Assembly (NCBI RefSeq): GCF_008365405.1
Contig: NZ_QOKV01000001.1
Location: forward strand, 248,001-312,000
DNA: 64,000 nt
From: Azospirillum brasilense
GTDB taxonomy: Bacteria > Pseudomonadota > Alphaproteobacteria > Azospirillales > Azospirillaceae
Direction of reading: 5' to 3'
Part shown: piece after piece, positions 17,618-26,594 of the stretch
Position numbering within the stretch: position 1 is the stretch's first letter
How the letters are laid out: every line of letters begins with the position of its first letter
Translations under genes and position numbers: made by a program
Notes under the pieces: generated by a model
Told to the model about the DNA's origin: nothing
The model's input: only the letters and a program-made list of their open reading frames with translations
Database searches by the model: none

Positions 17618-19670
17618 TTTCATCCGCAAGATCACCAGCGACGCCCTGCGATCCGCGCCGGACGCCGCGCTGTCCCGCGAATGGCTGGTCGCCAACGGGC
17701 TGGGCGGCTACGCCTCCTCCTCCCTGTCGGGGGCGGTGACGCGGCGCTATCACGGGCTTCTGGTGGCGGCTCTGCCGGCGCCGCTGGGCCGGGTGGTGAT
17801 GTTGAGCCAGCTCAACGACGTGCTGATCGAGCCGGACGGCACCGAGCGGCGGCTGACCGGCCACAACCCGCAGGCGGACCAGTGGCCCGACCCGAACTAT
17901 CCGTCCGACGCCGCGCCCTCCGGCCTCGCCGAGTTCCGCATGGAATCCGGGCTGCCGGTCTGGCGCTACGCGTTCGGCGATGTGGTCATCGAAAAGCAGA
18001 TCGTGCTGCCGCACCTGCAGAACATCGTCCATGTCACCTACCGGGTGGTCAAGGCGCCGCAGCCGATCTTGCTGCGGCTTCGTCCGGTGATGGCCTTCCG
18101 CAAGCTGGAATCGGCGGTGGACGAGCCGCTGGCCCGCGACTACCGCGTCACCGCCCGCGGGCACGAATACGAGATCTGGGCGGGACCGGAACTGCCGGTG
18201 CTGCGCATGACCATCGAGGGGGCGGAGCTTCCCCTGACCTTGGACGGCGGGGCGCGGCGCGACATCGTCTATCCGGTGGAGGCGGAGCGCGGCTACGAAT
18301 CGCGCGGCTCGCTGTGGACGCCCGGCTATTTCAGCGGCCCCCTCAGCCAGGGCCAGACGCTGAGCTTCGTCGCGGCGACGGAGCCGTGGCAACGGCTGTG
18401 GGCGCTGCCGCCCGCCGACGTCCTGCGCTTCGAGAAGGAGCGGCGGCGGCGCATCGTCGGGACGGCCCATCCGTCGCTGCGCGAGGGGGCGATGGCGGAG
18501 CTGGTGCTGTCGGCGGACAGCTTCCTGTTCGTGCCGGCCGGGCGCGTCGCCGACCAGATGCGCGCCCGCGCCGAGGGCGACGAGGTGCGCACGGTGATCG
18601 CCGGCTACCATTGGTTCACCGACTGGGGCCGCGACACCATGATCAGCCTGGAGGGGCTGACCCTGACCACCGGGCGCCACATGGAGGCCGGCTGGATCCT
18701 GCGCACCTTCGCGCACTACATCCGCGACGGGCTGATCCCCAACATGTTCCCCGACGGCAAGGACGAGGGGCTGTACCACACCGCCGACGCCACACTGTGG
18801 TTCTTCCACGCGCTGAACCGCTATGTTCGCGCGACCGGGGACCGCCACACGCTGCAACTGCTGCTGCCCCGGCTGGTCGAGGTGATCGACCTTCACCGGC
18901 GCGGCACCCGCTTCGGTATCGCCGTGGACCAGGGCGACGGGCTGCTGCGCCAGGGGCGGGAGGGCTACCAGCTCACCTGGATGGACGCGAAGGTCGAGGA
19001 CTGGGTGGTCACGCCGCGCCGGGGCAAGGCGGTGGAGATCAACGCGCTCTGGTACAACGCGCTGTGCCTGACCGCCGGCTGGCTGACCGAGGAGGGCGAC
19101 GCCATGGCCGCCCGCCCGCTGGAGGAGCTGGCCGAACGGGCACGCGCCTCCTTCAACGCGCGCTTCTGGTGCGCCCACGCCGGGCACCTCTATGACGTGG
19201 TGGACGGGGAGCGGGGGGACGACGACGCCTGCCGGCCCAACCAGATCTTCGCCGTCTCGCTCGACAACCCGGTGCTCGACCGCGCCCGCTGGGAGCCGGT
19301 GGTGGAGACGGTGCGGCAACGGCTGCTGACCCCGGTCGGGCTGCGCTCGCTGGCGCCGGGGCAGCGCGACTACAAGTCGAAATACTTCGGCGATCTGCGC
19401 GCCCGCGACGCCGCCTATCACCAGGGCACGGTCTGGGGGTGGCTGATCGGCCCCTACGTCGATGCGTGGCTGAAGCTGCACCCGGAGGACAAGTCCGGAG
19501 CGCGCGAGCTGCTCCAGGGCTTCCTGCCCCATCTGGACCAGGCGGGGATCGGCACCATTTCCGAGATCTTCGACGCGGAGCCGCCCTTCAGTCCGCGCGG
19601 CTGCATCTCGCAGGCCTGGAGCGTGGCGGAAGTCCTGCGCTGCTGGGCGGCGACGGCCGAGGATCGGTGA
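17610..19670 (+). CDS. Glycogen debranching enzyme / amylo-alpha-1,6-glucosidase (GH133)
   Basis: 686 aa. The N-terminal GDE domain begins with SREWLVANGLGGYASSSLSG and RRYHGLLVA; the C-terminal (alpha/alpha)6 domain has DWGRDTMISLEGLTLTTGR, LTWMDAKVEDW and EIFDAEPPFSPRGCISQAWSVAE, all typical of prokaryotic GDE_C proteins. It hydrolyses alpha-1,6 branches of glycogen-like glucans. AGGAG precedes the ATG. It overlaps treZ, so the two act together: debranching provides linear chains for trehalose formation. Confidence 0.92.
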   Translation: MADFIRKITSDALRSAPDAALSREWLVANGLGGYASSSLSGAVTRRYHGLLVAALPAPLGRVVMLSQLNDVLIEPDGTERRLTGHNPQADQWPDPNYPSDAAPSGLAEFRMESGLPVWRYAFGDVVIEKQIVLPHLQNIVHVTYRVVKAPQPILLRLRPVMAFRKLESAVDEPLARDYRVTARGHEYEIWAGPELPVLRMTIEGAELPLTLDGGARRDIVYPVEAERGYESRGSLWTPGYFSGPLSQGQTLSFVAATEPWQRLWALPPADVLRFEKERRRRIVGTAHPSLREGAMAELVLSADSFLFVPAGRVADQMRARAEGDEVRTVIAGYHWFTDWGRDTMISLEGLTLTTGRHMEAGWILRTFAHYIRDGLIPNMFPDGKDEGLYHTADATLWFFHALNRYVRATGDRHTLQLLLPRLVEVIDLHRRGTRFGIAVDQGDGLLRQGREGYQLTWMDAKVEDWVVTPRRGKAVEINALWYNALCLTAGWLTEEGDAMAARPLEELAERARASFNARFWCAHAGHLYDVVDGERGDDDACRPNQIFAVSLDNPVLDRARWEPVVETVRQRLLTPVGLRSLAPGQRDYKSKYFGDLRARDAAYHQGTVWGWLIGPYVDAWLKLHPEDKSGARELLQGFLPHLDQAGIGTISEIFDAEPPFSPRGCISQAWSVAEVLRCWAATAEDR

Positions 19671-19932
19671 GACCGGCCCCCCTCACCGCCCAGCCTATGA
19701 AAAGCGTCATAAGAACTTAAGGAGAGAGAGCGCGAAAGCCGCTTGGTTACTGAACAGAAAGCGGAGGTGCGGAAAAAGCGCGAATCGATGACGGGTCTAT
19801 AACATTGGCGAAACCCACATTTTGTTGAAGGTTTCTGCCGCCCGTGTCTATGATCGCGGGCGGGTTGAGAAAGAAAATGCACGAACTCACGGCCGTGTGA
19901 GCGACCCGCACAGGATAATGTCGGGAGGGGTC

Positions 19933-21099
19933 ATGCTGGCACTGCTGTCGAAGCCCACGCGCCCGGCGGTCGATTGGGACCGTTTGGGCCAGCGGATCCT
20001 GGACCAGAGCGCTCAGCCCTGCTGGGTGGTGGATCGCGAGTTGGTCACCGTCGGCGTCAACCCGGCGCTGTGCGCGTTGCTCGGCTATCGGGCCGGGGAG
20101 CTGATCGGAAACCACCTGCTGGCCTATGTGGCCGAGGACAGCCGGAGCGTCCTGGAGCGGCAGGCGGCCATCCGCGACCTGACTCCGCACCGCAGCTACG
20201 ACGTCACCCTGATCCGCTCCGATGGGACGCCGGTCCGCGCGATTTTCAACGACTCGCGGCTGGACGGCGAGACCGGCGGAACGGCGCCGGCCTTTTGCAT
20301 CTTCGTCACCGACATCACCCGCCGTATCGAAGAGGAGACGCAGCGCGCTCGGCGGGTGGACCAGCTGGCGGACGCGGTCGCGCGCATGAACCGCTTCCTG
20401 GGGCAGATCTGCCAGGAGCTGAAGGATCCGCTGAGCGCCATCCTTGGCGCGACGCAGATGATATCCTCCGACGTGGCGTCTCCCGATCCGGCGGTCGGCA
20501 GCCAAGCGCCGGGGACCGCGCATCTGGGCGCTTACGCGGCGCTGTGCAGCGACGCCGGGCGGCAGATGATGCGGACCATCGAGAACCTGTCGCTGTGGTC
20601 CCGCCTTCAGCTGAATCAGGTGCCGCTCGATCTGCGCGTCTATGAGTTGGGCGGCCTTCTCCAGGACGTGTTGGAGGAATTGGAGCCGCGCGCGCGCGCC
20701 CGCGATATCCTGATCGTCAACCGCATCGTCGCCCTTCCGGTGTTGGGCGACCTGTCCGCGCTGAGCACCGTGCTGAAGCATCTGATCGAGAACGCGGTGC
20801 GCTTCTCGCCTTCGGGAAGCATCGTCATGCTGACCGCCGCCCTGACGGACGGGCGGGTGACTGTGCGGGTTCAGGACAATGGGCTGGGCATTCCGGAGGA
20901 GTTTCAGCCCCATCTGTTCCGTATCGACCCGCACCACGCCGCGCCCGGTGCCGACGGGGAGGTGGGGAGCGGCCTCGGCCTGCTGATCTGCAAGGCGCTG
21001 GTCGAGCGCATGGGCGGCGGCATCCGCGTCTTCAGCAAGCCGGGCGGCGGAACCGCGGTGACGGTGGCCTTGACTCCGGGAGGGTGTGGCGGATTGTGA
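19933..21099 (+). CDS. PAS-domain histidine-kinase-like protein lacking the phospho-acceptor histidine
   Basis: 388 aa. PAS domain at about residues 15-130, a dimerisation helix pair at about 140-220, and an HATPase with N box HLIENAVRF (Asn287), G1 DNGLGIPEE and G2 GSGLGLLICKALVERMGGGI. In the H-box, where kinases read SHELRxPL, this protein reads CQELKDPL with Gln161 encoded by CAG, so the usual phosphorylation site is absent while ATP-binding motifs look intact. No response regulator is adjacent and no membrane segment is seen. GGGAGG supports the ATG at 19933. It may act as an ATP-dependent switch or a partner of another kinase. Confidence 0.85.
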   Translation: MLALLSKPTRPAVDWDRLGQRILDQSAQPCWVVDRELVTVGVNPALCALLGYRAGELIGNHLLAYVAEDSRSVLERQAAIRDLTPHRSYDVTLIRSDGTPVRAIFNDSRLDGETGGTAPAFCIFVTDITRRIEEETQRARRVDQLADAVARMNRFLGQICQELKDPLSAILGATQMISSDVASPDPAVGSQAPGTAHLGAYAALCSDAGRQMMRTIENLSLWSRLQLNQVPLDLRVYELGGLLQDVLEELEPRARARDILIVNRIVALPVLGDLSALSTVLKHLIENAVRFSPSGSIVMLTAALTDGRVTVRVQDNGLGIPEEFQPHLFRIDPHHAAPGADGEVGSGLGLLICKALVERMGGGIRVFSKPGGGTAVTVALTPGGCGGL

Positions 21100-21613
21100 C
21101 GCTGGCGAACGGATGGTCCGGCGAACCGTTTCGACCGGTCGGAGAAGAAACGGTGAGATCGGAGTGCCCCTTGCGGGGAATTCGAACCTTCAGTTGTCAA
21201 CAGGGCACAGACCCGCGCGAAATCGCCGCGCCGGGAGTCCGGCGTCAGAATCCAATTGACAGGCGTGAGCGCTGCAACACCCATCGGAATCTGGAAAGGC
21301 GATGCATTTCAATGGTTTGTGTGACATGCTCAAAATTTGGGCAAATCGGGCTATGGCCTTGTCGCGCTTGACTCGAATCGGGAAAAGCCGGGCCTTGTCA
21401 ACACAGTTATCCACAGACTCTGTGGAGAGCCTACGCGGGAGGTGAGGGAGTCGGCCCCCGGCCCCTAACCTTTGGCGGGAGGCCCGTCCAATCAGAATAA
21501 GTACTTCAGATTTTAGGTTCCGCGCGTTTTTGCCGCTATAGTGGTCGCGCCTCATCCCGCCGTATTGCCTCAATCCAATCGGCGCCGGATGAGCAATGAC
21601 GGGAGGGGTGCCC
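21100..21613. other. 514-bp intergenic region, no gene recognised
   Basis: No reading frame on either strand has family features. The region contains a perfect DnaA-box sequence (21407-21415) and, just before the next gene, a TATAGT element at 21535-21540 that may be its -10 box. A T-loop-like TTCGAAT on the reverse strand near 21180 lacks a T-stem, so no tRNA is called. Confidence 0.5.
21407..21415 (+). promoter_or_regulatory. Consensus DnaA box
   Basis: TTATCCACA matches the strict DnaA box. It is followed by a small palindrome CCACAGACTCTGTGG (21411-21425). No second box, AT-rich unwinding element or dnaA/parAB/hemE-type neighbour is seen, so an origin is not supported. It could be a titration or regulatory site or chance. 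Confidence 0.4.
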
Positions 21614-21946
21614 ATGCTGGATGTCTATGGGACGTCTTGCCCGGCGGCGCGTCCGCGATGGCCGTGGCGCGCGGCGACCGGTGAATCGCGGTGCCGGCGC
21701 GTGCAAGGATTTGCCGTTCCGGCGTCGGCGGCGGCGATGCTGTTCGCGTTGATCCTCCATCTGCTGCTGACCCTGGCCACCCATTTGGGCGATGCCGATG
21801 TGGCCGGGGTGCTGACGGTGGCGGTGGGCATGGTGGCGGTCCTGGTTGTCCTGCTTCCCTTCGCCCTGCTGTGCATCCGGCAGGCGCAGAAGGCGCTGGC
21901 CGCCGGGTCGGAGCGTCGTGGGACGATGGCTTCGCCGCCAAGTTGA
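21614..21946 (+). CDS. Small membrane protein of unknown function
   Basis: 110 aa with two hydrophobic helices, AAAMLFALILHLLLTLATHL (about 40-58) and GVLTVAVGMVAVLVVLLPFALLCI (about 63-86), and short polar ends. GGGAGGGG lies 5-12 nt before the ATG at 21614, which decides the start over the ATG at 21596. No family recognised. Confidence 0.65.
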   Translation: MLDVYGTSCPAARPRWPWRAATGESRCRRVQGFAVPASAAAMLFALILHLLLTLATHLGDADVAGVLTVAVGMVAVLVVLLPFALLCIRQAQKALAAGSERRGTMASPPS

Positions 21947-22075
21947 AGCACCGCCGTCCGGGGGCATCAGTCGGGGAAATCGCGCCGGGGAAATCACGGT
22001 TGCCCCTTTTTGCAAGTCCGCGCATAAAGTGATGACGCCGTGGCGATGGACGGCGCTGTTCGGCGGGGGCGGTGC

Positions 22076-22441
22076 ATGGGGTTGTTCGATTTTCTGAAAG
22101 TGACCGTCAAGGACGAGAAGAAGGCGCCGCCGCGCCGGCCCAACCCGTCCGCTGGCCCATCGAACGTGATCGAGTTCGATGGCAAGAGTTTTCCCTTGGC
22201 GGGGGTCAGCCACAAGGGTTTCGTGGCGACCGGCTTCGACGGGTCCTTGATCCCCAGCCAGACCGCGCGCCTCACGGTGCGGATTGATGACGCCTGCGGC
22301 AAGTTTACTTTCGCCGCCACCGTGACCATCGAAGACGTCAAGGGCGGGTCGGTGTCCGGCGCCTGGAACATGCTGCCGCCGGAGGTCGAGGCGACCATCC
22401 GCAAATATCTGCAGATCCGCAAGCAGAAGACTGGAAAGTAA
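22076..22441 (+). CDS. Uncharacterised 121-aa protein, PilZ-like beta-barrel possible
   Basis: 121 aa. After MGLFDFLKVT and a basic linker comes a beta-rich stretch: GFVATGFDGSLIPSQTARLTVRID, FTFAATVTIEDVKGGSVSGAW, then LPPEVEATIRKYL. The order of strands, a GSVSGAW turn and the final helix resemble PilZ-like domains in alphaproteobacteria, but the RxxxR and DxSxxG cyclic-di-GMP signature is not clear, so nucleotide binding is doubtful. Convergent with the deacetylase gene (32-bp gap). Confidence 0.6.
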   Translation: MGLFDFLKVTVKDEKKAPPRRPNPSAGPSNVIEFDGKSFPLAGVSHKGFVATGFDGSLIPSQTARLTVRIDDACGKFTFAATVTIEDVKGGSVSGAWNMLPPEVEATIRKYLQIRKQKTGK

Positions 22442-22473
22442 GGGGTCTGGTTCGCTTCAGCGGCCGGCGCCGT

Positions 22474-23772
22474 TCAGTTGACGGTTTGGAGGGGGGCGGC
22501 GCCGGCCTTTGCCCCAGCCTTCACCAGAGTGGGGACCATCGCCGTGGCCGGCGTGGCGATCTGGTGCATCCGCTCGATCCATTCCGACAGGGTGACGAAC
22601 TCGCAGCCCTTCGCGCGCATCGCGGCGATCACGCGGGGCAGGGCGTTCAGGGTGGACGGGTAGGTGGAATGCAGCAGCAGCACGCTGCCGGTTCCCGCCT
22701 CGGTCTTTACATGCTGCACGATGCGGTCGGGGTCGCGGACCTGCCAGTCGCGGGTGTCCACGGTCCACAGCACCGGGCTCATGCTCTCCTCGCGGGCGAT
22801 CGCCAGCAGGTCCGGCGTGTAGCGTCCATAGGGCGGCCGGAACAGCACCGGGTTGGCGCCGAACCCGCGCAGGATGCGGTTGGCCTCGGCAATCTCGTGC
22901 CGCTGCGCCTCGGGGTCCATGGCGCGCAGGTCGGCGTGGGTCAGGCTGTGGTTGCCGATCTCGTGCCCGGCGGCGATGAAGTCGCGGATCACCTCGCCCT
23001 GGTTCTCGGCGACGCTGGCGACCGGAAAATAGGTCGCGGGAATCTTCTCGCGGTTCAGCACGTCCAGGATCTGGCGGGTGACCACACGGTGCGGACCGTC
23101 GTCGAAGGTGAGGGCGCAGAGATTCCAGCCCTCCTCCTTCAGCGTTGCCGGCATGACGTCGAGCGCCGTGTCGGGGATCACAGCGCCCAGCCGGCCCTTG
23201 CGGCGCACCGATTTCTCAATGGCGGCCATGGTCCGGGCGGCTTCCGGAGGGTAGGTGATCGCGACGTCGGCCTTGCCGTCCCCACCGGGGCGTGGCGTGG
23301 CGAGTTGTGCGCTGTCGGCGGGTGGCCTGATCTCCGGCGCTTGGGGAGTTGCCTGAGGCGTTGCCTGGGGCGGTGCGGGCAGGGGGGGCGCGTCGAGAAC
23401 GAGGCAGCCGAACCCGGCGCCGAGCATGCGGCGGCACAGCGCCGTCACGTCCAGCCCCACGGAGGCGGTGGCCCGCAGGGCGACACCCTCGCCCTGGCGC
23501 CGCGCGTCGAGCGGAACGACCGCCGGGCTGAGCCCGTCCGCCAGATCGGGGGAGCGGCGGCGCAGGCTGTCCCACGCCCACCAGGCATCGCCCTCCCTTT
23601 GGAAAAGGCCGAGTTGCAGGAGCGACGGTCCGTCCGCGGCGCGGGCGGCGGTATCGGGGAGCGCCATCAGCGTCCCCGCGGCCAGCGGCAGCGCGAACAG
23701 CGAGGTGCGGAAGCGGCGCATGCCCGTGAGGAGGCAGGACGTCAGGGAGCGTCCGCTTTCAGGCCGGTTCAC
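22474..23772 (-). CDS. Secreted polysaccharide deacetylase (CE4/NodB-like)
   Basis: 432 aa. The GTG at 23772 is preceded at 8 nt by GGAGG, which fixes the start; an N-terminal signal peptide (RTSLFALPLAAGTLMALPDTAARA) follows. An unassigned region to about residue 190 contains Pro repeats (QATPQATPQ). The NodB domain follows: motif 1 TFDDGPH, motif 2 HSLTHADL, motif 3 RPPYGRY, and VLWTVDTRDWQ. These are metal-dependent N-deacetylases of chitin-like, peptidoglycan or exopolysaccharide substrates. Export places it in the periplasm or outside. Stands alone. Confidence 0.9.
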   Translation of the reverse strand: MNRPESGRSLTSCLLTGMRRFRTSLFALPLAAGTLMALPDTAARAADGPSLLQLGLFQREGDAWWAWDSLRRRSPDLADGLSPAVVPLDARRQGEGVALRATASVGLDVTALCRRMLGAGFGCLVLDAPPLPAPPQATPQATPQAPEIRPPADSAQLATPRPGGDGKADVAITYPPEAARTMAAIEKSVRRKGRLGAVIPDTALDVMPATLKEEGWNLCALTFDDGPHRVVTRQILDVLNREKIPATYFPVASVAENQGEVIRDFIAAGHEIGNHSLTHADLRAMDPEAQRHEIAEANRILRGFGANPVLFRPPYGRYTPDLLAIAREESMSPVLWTVDTRDWQVRDPDRIVQHVKTEAGTGSVLLLHSTYPSTLNALPRVIAAMRAKGCEFVTLSEWIERMHQIATPATAMVPTLVKAGAKAGAAPLQTVN

Positions 23773-23987
23773 ACATTTATCCTCCGGATCGTCGCTTTCG
23801 TCGAATACCACCCCTTCGGGATTAATTCAAACGGCGCGGGGTCCGTCGGCCTCCCCGTTTCGACCATCCCTTGGTGAGGAACTTCGGTGTTCCGGCACGG
23901 TTGACGGGAAGCGCGCCCGGTCTAAAAGCCCATTCCCACAGGAAGGCATGGCGGGCGCGGAACGAGAACCGAAAGGAGGCAGCCCGG

Positions 23988-24281
23988 ATGGCGGACGACT
24001 TGGAAAGCCGGATCAGAGCGCGCGCTCACCAGATCTGGGAGCGTGAAGGCCGTCCGGAGGATCGCGCCGCGGACCACTGGACACTGGCCCGCGAGGAAAT
24101 CGCCATCGAGGACAATTACCGGGACACCTTGCGCCCGAACCCGGCCCGCGGTCCCGACGACACCGCCGAGCGGACCGAGCCGGTCGAGCCCGTGCTGAGC
24201 ATGGAAAACCAGGGCGAGATGCCGGGCATCGCCGATCAGGGCGAGGAGTTCCGCATTCCCGGCCAAGCCCGCGACTCCTGA
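23988..24281 (+). CDS. DUF2934 domain protein
   Basis: 97 aa. LESRIRARAHQIWEREGRPEDRAADHWTLAREEI is the DUF2934 signature (a short helical domain, A.xIWE.EGrPeGr...HW..A). The C-terminal half is acidic and probably disordered. AGGAGG is 10 nt before the ATG. It lies 52 bp before the HPF-type gene and may be co-expressed under stress; function unknown. Confidence 0.85.
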   Translation: MADDLESRIRARAHQIWEREGRPEDRAADHWTLAREEIAIEDNYRDTLRPNPARGPDDTAERTEPVEPVLSMENQGEMPGIADQGEEFRIPGQARDS

Positions 24282-24333
24282 ACGCGGCCCGCACCACGCC
24301 GCTTTCGTCATGTCGTGCTTAAAGAGGACCCCC

Positions 24334-24918
24334 ATGGACACGAACCTGGAAATCGCCTTCCACAACATGGACTCCCAGCCGGAGCTGGAGGCCTACATCC
24401 GCGAACGGGCGGAGAAGACGGAAAAGCTGTTCGACCGGCTGGTCGGCATGCGGGTCGCCGTGGAAGCCCAGCACCGCCAGCACAAGACCGGCAACGTCTT
24501 CGACGTCCACATCGAGTTGATGGTGCCGGGCCAGGACATCGTGGTCAGCCGCAAGCCGAACAAAGCGAAGGAGCGCTACGCCAATCCCGACGCCCGGACC
24601 TCGATCCGTGACGCCTTCGAAGCCGCGGAGCGGCAGTTGAAGGAATACAAGGACAAGATGCGCCGCGATGTGAAGGTCCATGATCCGGAACAGCCCGGCC
24701 GCGTGTCGCAGCTCAACCCGAACGAGGACCATGGCTTCATCACGACCAACACCGGAACGCAGCTCTATTTCCACCGGAACAGCTGCCTGAACGTCGACAT
24801 GGACCAGCTCAAGACCGGCGATCCGGTGAAGTATGTGGAAGCCACGGGCGACACCGGTCCGACCGCCTCCAAGGTCTGGCGCGCGTCCGGATCCGACACC
24901 GAATTGCGGGCCACCTGA
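24334..24918 (+). CDS. Ribosome-hibernation-factor-like domain fused to a cold-shock domain
   Basis: 194 aa. Residues 5-115 resemble HPF/RaiA (LEIAFHNMDSQPELEAYIRERAEKTEKLF, then VEAQHRQHKTGNVFDVHIELMVPGQDIVV and DAFEAAERQLKEYKDKMRR). Residues about 124-190 are a cold-shock domain with GRVSQLNPNEDHGFI and LYFHRNSC, the RNP1/RNP2-like nucleic-acid motifs. HPF domains bind the 30S decoding region to silence ribosomes; the fused domain would add RNA binding. AGAGGA precedes the ATG. Followed by a strong terminator. Confidence 0.88.
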   Translation: MDTNLEIAFHNMDSQPELEAYIRERAEKTEKLFDRLVGMRVAVEAQHRQHKTGNVFDVHIELMVPGQDIVVSRKPNKAKERYANPDARTSIRDAFEAAERQLKEYKDKMRRDVKVHDPEQPGRVSQLNPNEDHGFITTNTGTQLYFHRNSCLNVDMDQLKTGDPVKYVEATGDTGPTASKVWRASGSDTELRAT

Positions 24919-24922
24919 CGTG

Positions 24923-24952
24923 AAAGCCCCCGCGAACCGGCGGGGGCTTTTT
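24923..24952. terminator. Strong Rho-independent terminator
   Basis: AAAGCCCCCGC (24923-24933) and GCGGGGGCTTT (24940-24950) pair over 11 bp with a 6-nt loop, followed by T residues. It lies 5 bp after the HPF/CSD stop and also faces the convergent transpeptidase gene. Confidence 0.85.
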
Positions 24953-24985
24953 CTTTGGGCCTCTGTCTTTGGGCCTCTGTCTTTG
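24953..24985 (+). repeat. 14-bp tandem direct repeat
   Basis: CTTTGGGCCTCTGT occurs twice back to back (24953-24966 and 24967-24980) and begins a third time (CTTTG). Noncoding, between the terminator and the end of the transpeptidase gene. Confidence 0.7.
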
Positions 24986-25002
24986 AATTGTTTGCCTTCG
25001 GG

Positions 25003-26250
25003 TCAAACCCTCTGGGCCGGGGGCATCGGGTCGGCCAAGGTGGGATCGGCCGAGGTCGGGTCTGTCGAGTCCGGCGCCGCGGCTGGGACGGGGTCCTCGT
25101 TCAGGTCGTAGATGTCCGGGTGGAGGCGGACGGCGTCGCGGTCGTCCACCGTCGCCGTCCAATAGACGAAGCGCACCGGCACCGGCTGGCTCAGCTTGAT
25201 CCACTGCGGTTCCTGCCGGTCCAGCATGCGGTCGAGCCGCATCGTGGACACATGCTCGGCCGCCAGCAGCGCCTCGGCCATGCCGCGCGCGTCCTCAAGG
25301 CGCACGCAGCCGGAACTGACGGTGCGGACCTCGCGCTCGAACAGCCTCGGTTCGTTGGTGCCGTGCAGATAGATGTTGTAGGGGTTGGTCATGTTGAAAC
25401 GGTACCGGCCCAGCGCGTTGTGGTCGCCGGGTTGCTGGACGATCCGCACGCGGCGCGGCGAGACGTTGCGCCAATCCACGACCGCCGGCTCCACCGGGGC
25501 ACCGTCCAGGTAGACCACCGCGTTCGCGATGCCCGGCGTGCCCTTGGCCCGCAGCAGGGGCAGCTTGTCCTCCTTGAGGACGGTGGGGGGCACGGTCCAG
25601 GTGGGGTTCACGATCACATGGGTGATCTGGTCCTGAAGCAGCGGCGTCTCGCGCGACGGGCGTCCGACGATCGAACGCATGGTCAGGGCCTCCTCCCCGT
25701 CGCGGACCAGCGTGGTGGTCTGGCTGGGCAGGTTCACCAAAATCACGGTGTCGGGGGCGGTGTCGCGGAAGGCGCGCATGGACAGCGCGCTGCGCCGCAT
25801 CTGGACGGCCGCCTCCTGCGGGCTGCGGTCCAACGCCACCCGCGTTCCGCCGCCGACCAGCCCATCCACCTTCATGCGCTGGGCGAACTGGAAGGCGCGC
25901 ACCGCGGTGTCCACCCGGTCATCGAACACATCGCCTTGGCGTGCCCGGTCGAGAAAACCCAATTCGGCCAAGCGTTGCGTCAACCGTTCCACGCGCTCGC
26001 CGCTGCTGCCCTTCTTGAGAAGCGGGCCGGACCCGATGCGGGTGACCGGGCGCTCCGGTGCCGCCTCCAGCACCGTGGCGGCTGCGTCCAGCCGGTCGGC
26101 CCAGCCGGTCAGGGTGTCGCGGTAGGAGGCCGCCTCGGCGGTGGCCCGGGTGGCGGCCGAACCGGCGATCACGGACAGCGCCAGCGTCAGCGCGGCCAGG
26201 ATCGGCGCCGGGCGGCGGCGTCGGTCGGTAAGCGTCTGGGATGCGTGCAT
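25003..26250 (-). CDS. L,D-transpeptidase (YkuD, YcbB-like) with peptidoglycan-binding domain
   Basis: 415 aa. N-terminal signal (APILAALTLALSVIAGSAATRATA), a PG_binding_1 domain at about residues 75-140 (LLKKGSSGERVERLTQRLAELGFL), and a YkuD domain at about 165-330 with catalytic HGTNEPRLF and SSGCVRLED (Cys315). It forms 3-3 cross-links or attaches proteins in peptidoglycan in the periplasm. The C-terminal tail has DPTSADPTLADP repeats. Divergent from a YcbK-like gene, the same functional pairing as ycbB-ycbK in enterobacteria. Confidence 0.93.
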   Translation of the reverse strand: MHASQTLTDRRRRPAPILAALTLALSVIAGSAATRATAEAASYRDTLTGWADRLDAAATVLEAAPERPVTRIGSGPLLKKGSSGERVERLTQRLAELGFLDRARQGDVFDDRVDTAVRAFQFAQRMKVDGLVGGGTRVALDRSPQEAAVQMRRSALSMRAFRDTAPDTVILVNLPSQTTTLVRDGEEALTMRSIVGRPSRETPLLQDQITHVIVNPTWTVPPTVLKEDKLPLLRAKGTPGIANAVVYLDGAPVEPAVVDWRNVSPRRVRIVQQPGDHNALGRYRFNMTNPYNIYLHGTNEPRLFEREVRTVSSGCVRLEDARGMAEALLAAEHVSTMRLDRMLDRQEPQWIKLSQPVPVRFVYWTATVDDRDAVRLHPDIYDLNEDPVPAAAPDSTDPTSADPTLADPMPPAQRV

Positions 26251-26594
26251 GGTCCGTCCTCGACTGGCGGGAGATCCGATCCCCCGTCCTTTCTATCAAA
26301 TGTAGTACGTGATCCCCTGCCCGGCGAGGCGGGGACGCGCTTCCATAGGGTCGGGAAATCGGCGTACGGCCTCCGGCCGAGGGGCGACCGCCCTGCGGTG
26401 CCGGTGCCGCGAACGACCGAAGGCCGACTTGTGACCGATTCAGGCCATTTTCGGGTTGATCCCGGTCAAGCCCTAGCCTATAGGAAATAGTCGTTCGCTA
26501 TGACCATACTAATTTTGGCCTTATTCGAACAATCCATAGTGGGTCGTCCGGCGCTGGAACGGTGCGGCCCGATCACCAAAATGCATAGGGAGTG
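26251..26594. promoter_or_regulatory. Divergent promoter region of the two cell-wall genes
   Basis: 344 bp between the transpeptidase and YcbK-like genes. The part next to the YcbK gene (26465-26590) is relatively AT-rich and probably carries its promoter. No gene, and no confident -35/-10 pair was assigned. Confidence 0.5.

Noticed and set aside
19671..19932. Possible small RNA or regulatory element between the debranching and kinase genes
   Set aside because: No hairpin with a T-run or clear promoter could be shown by eye.
21150..21200. Possible tRNA T-loop (TTCGAAT) on the reverse strand
   Set aside because: The flanks do not form a T-stem and no acceptor or anticodon arm is found.
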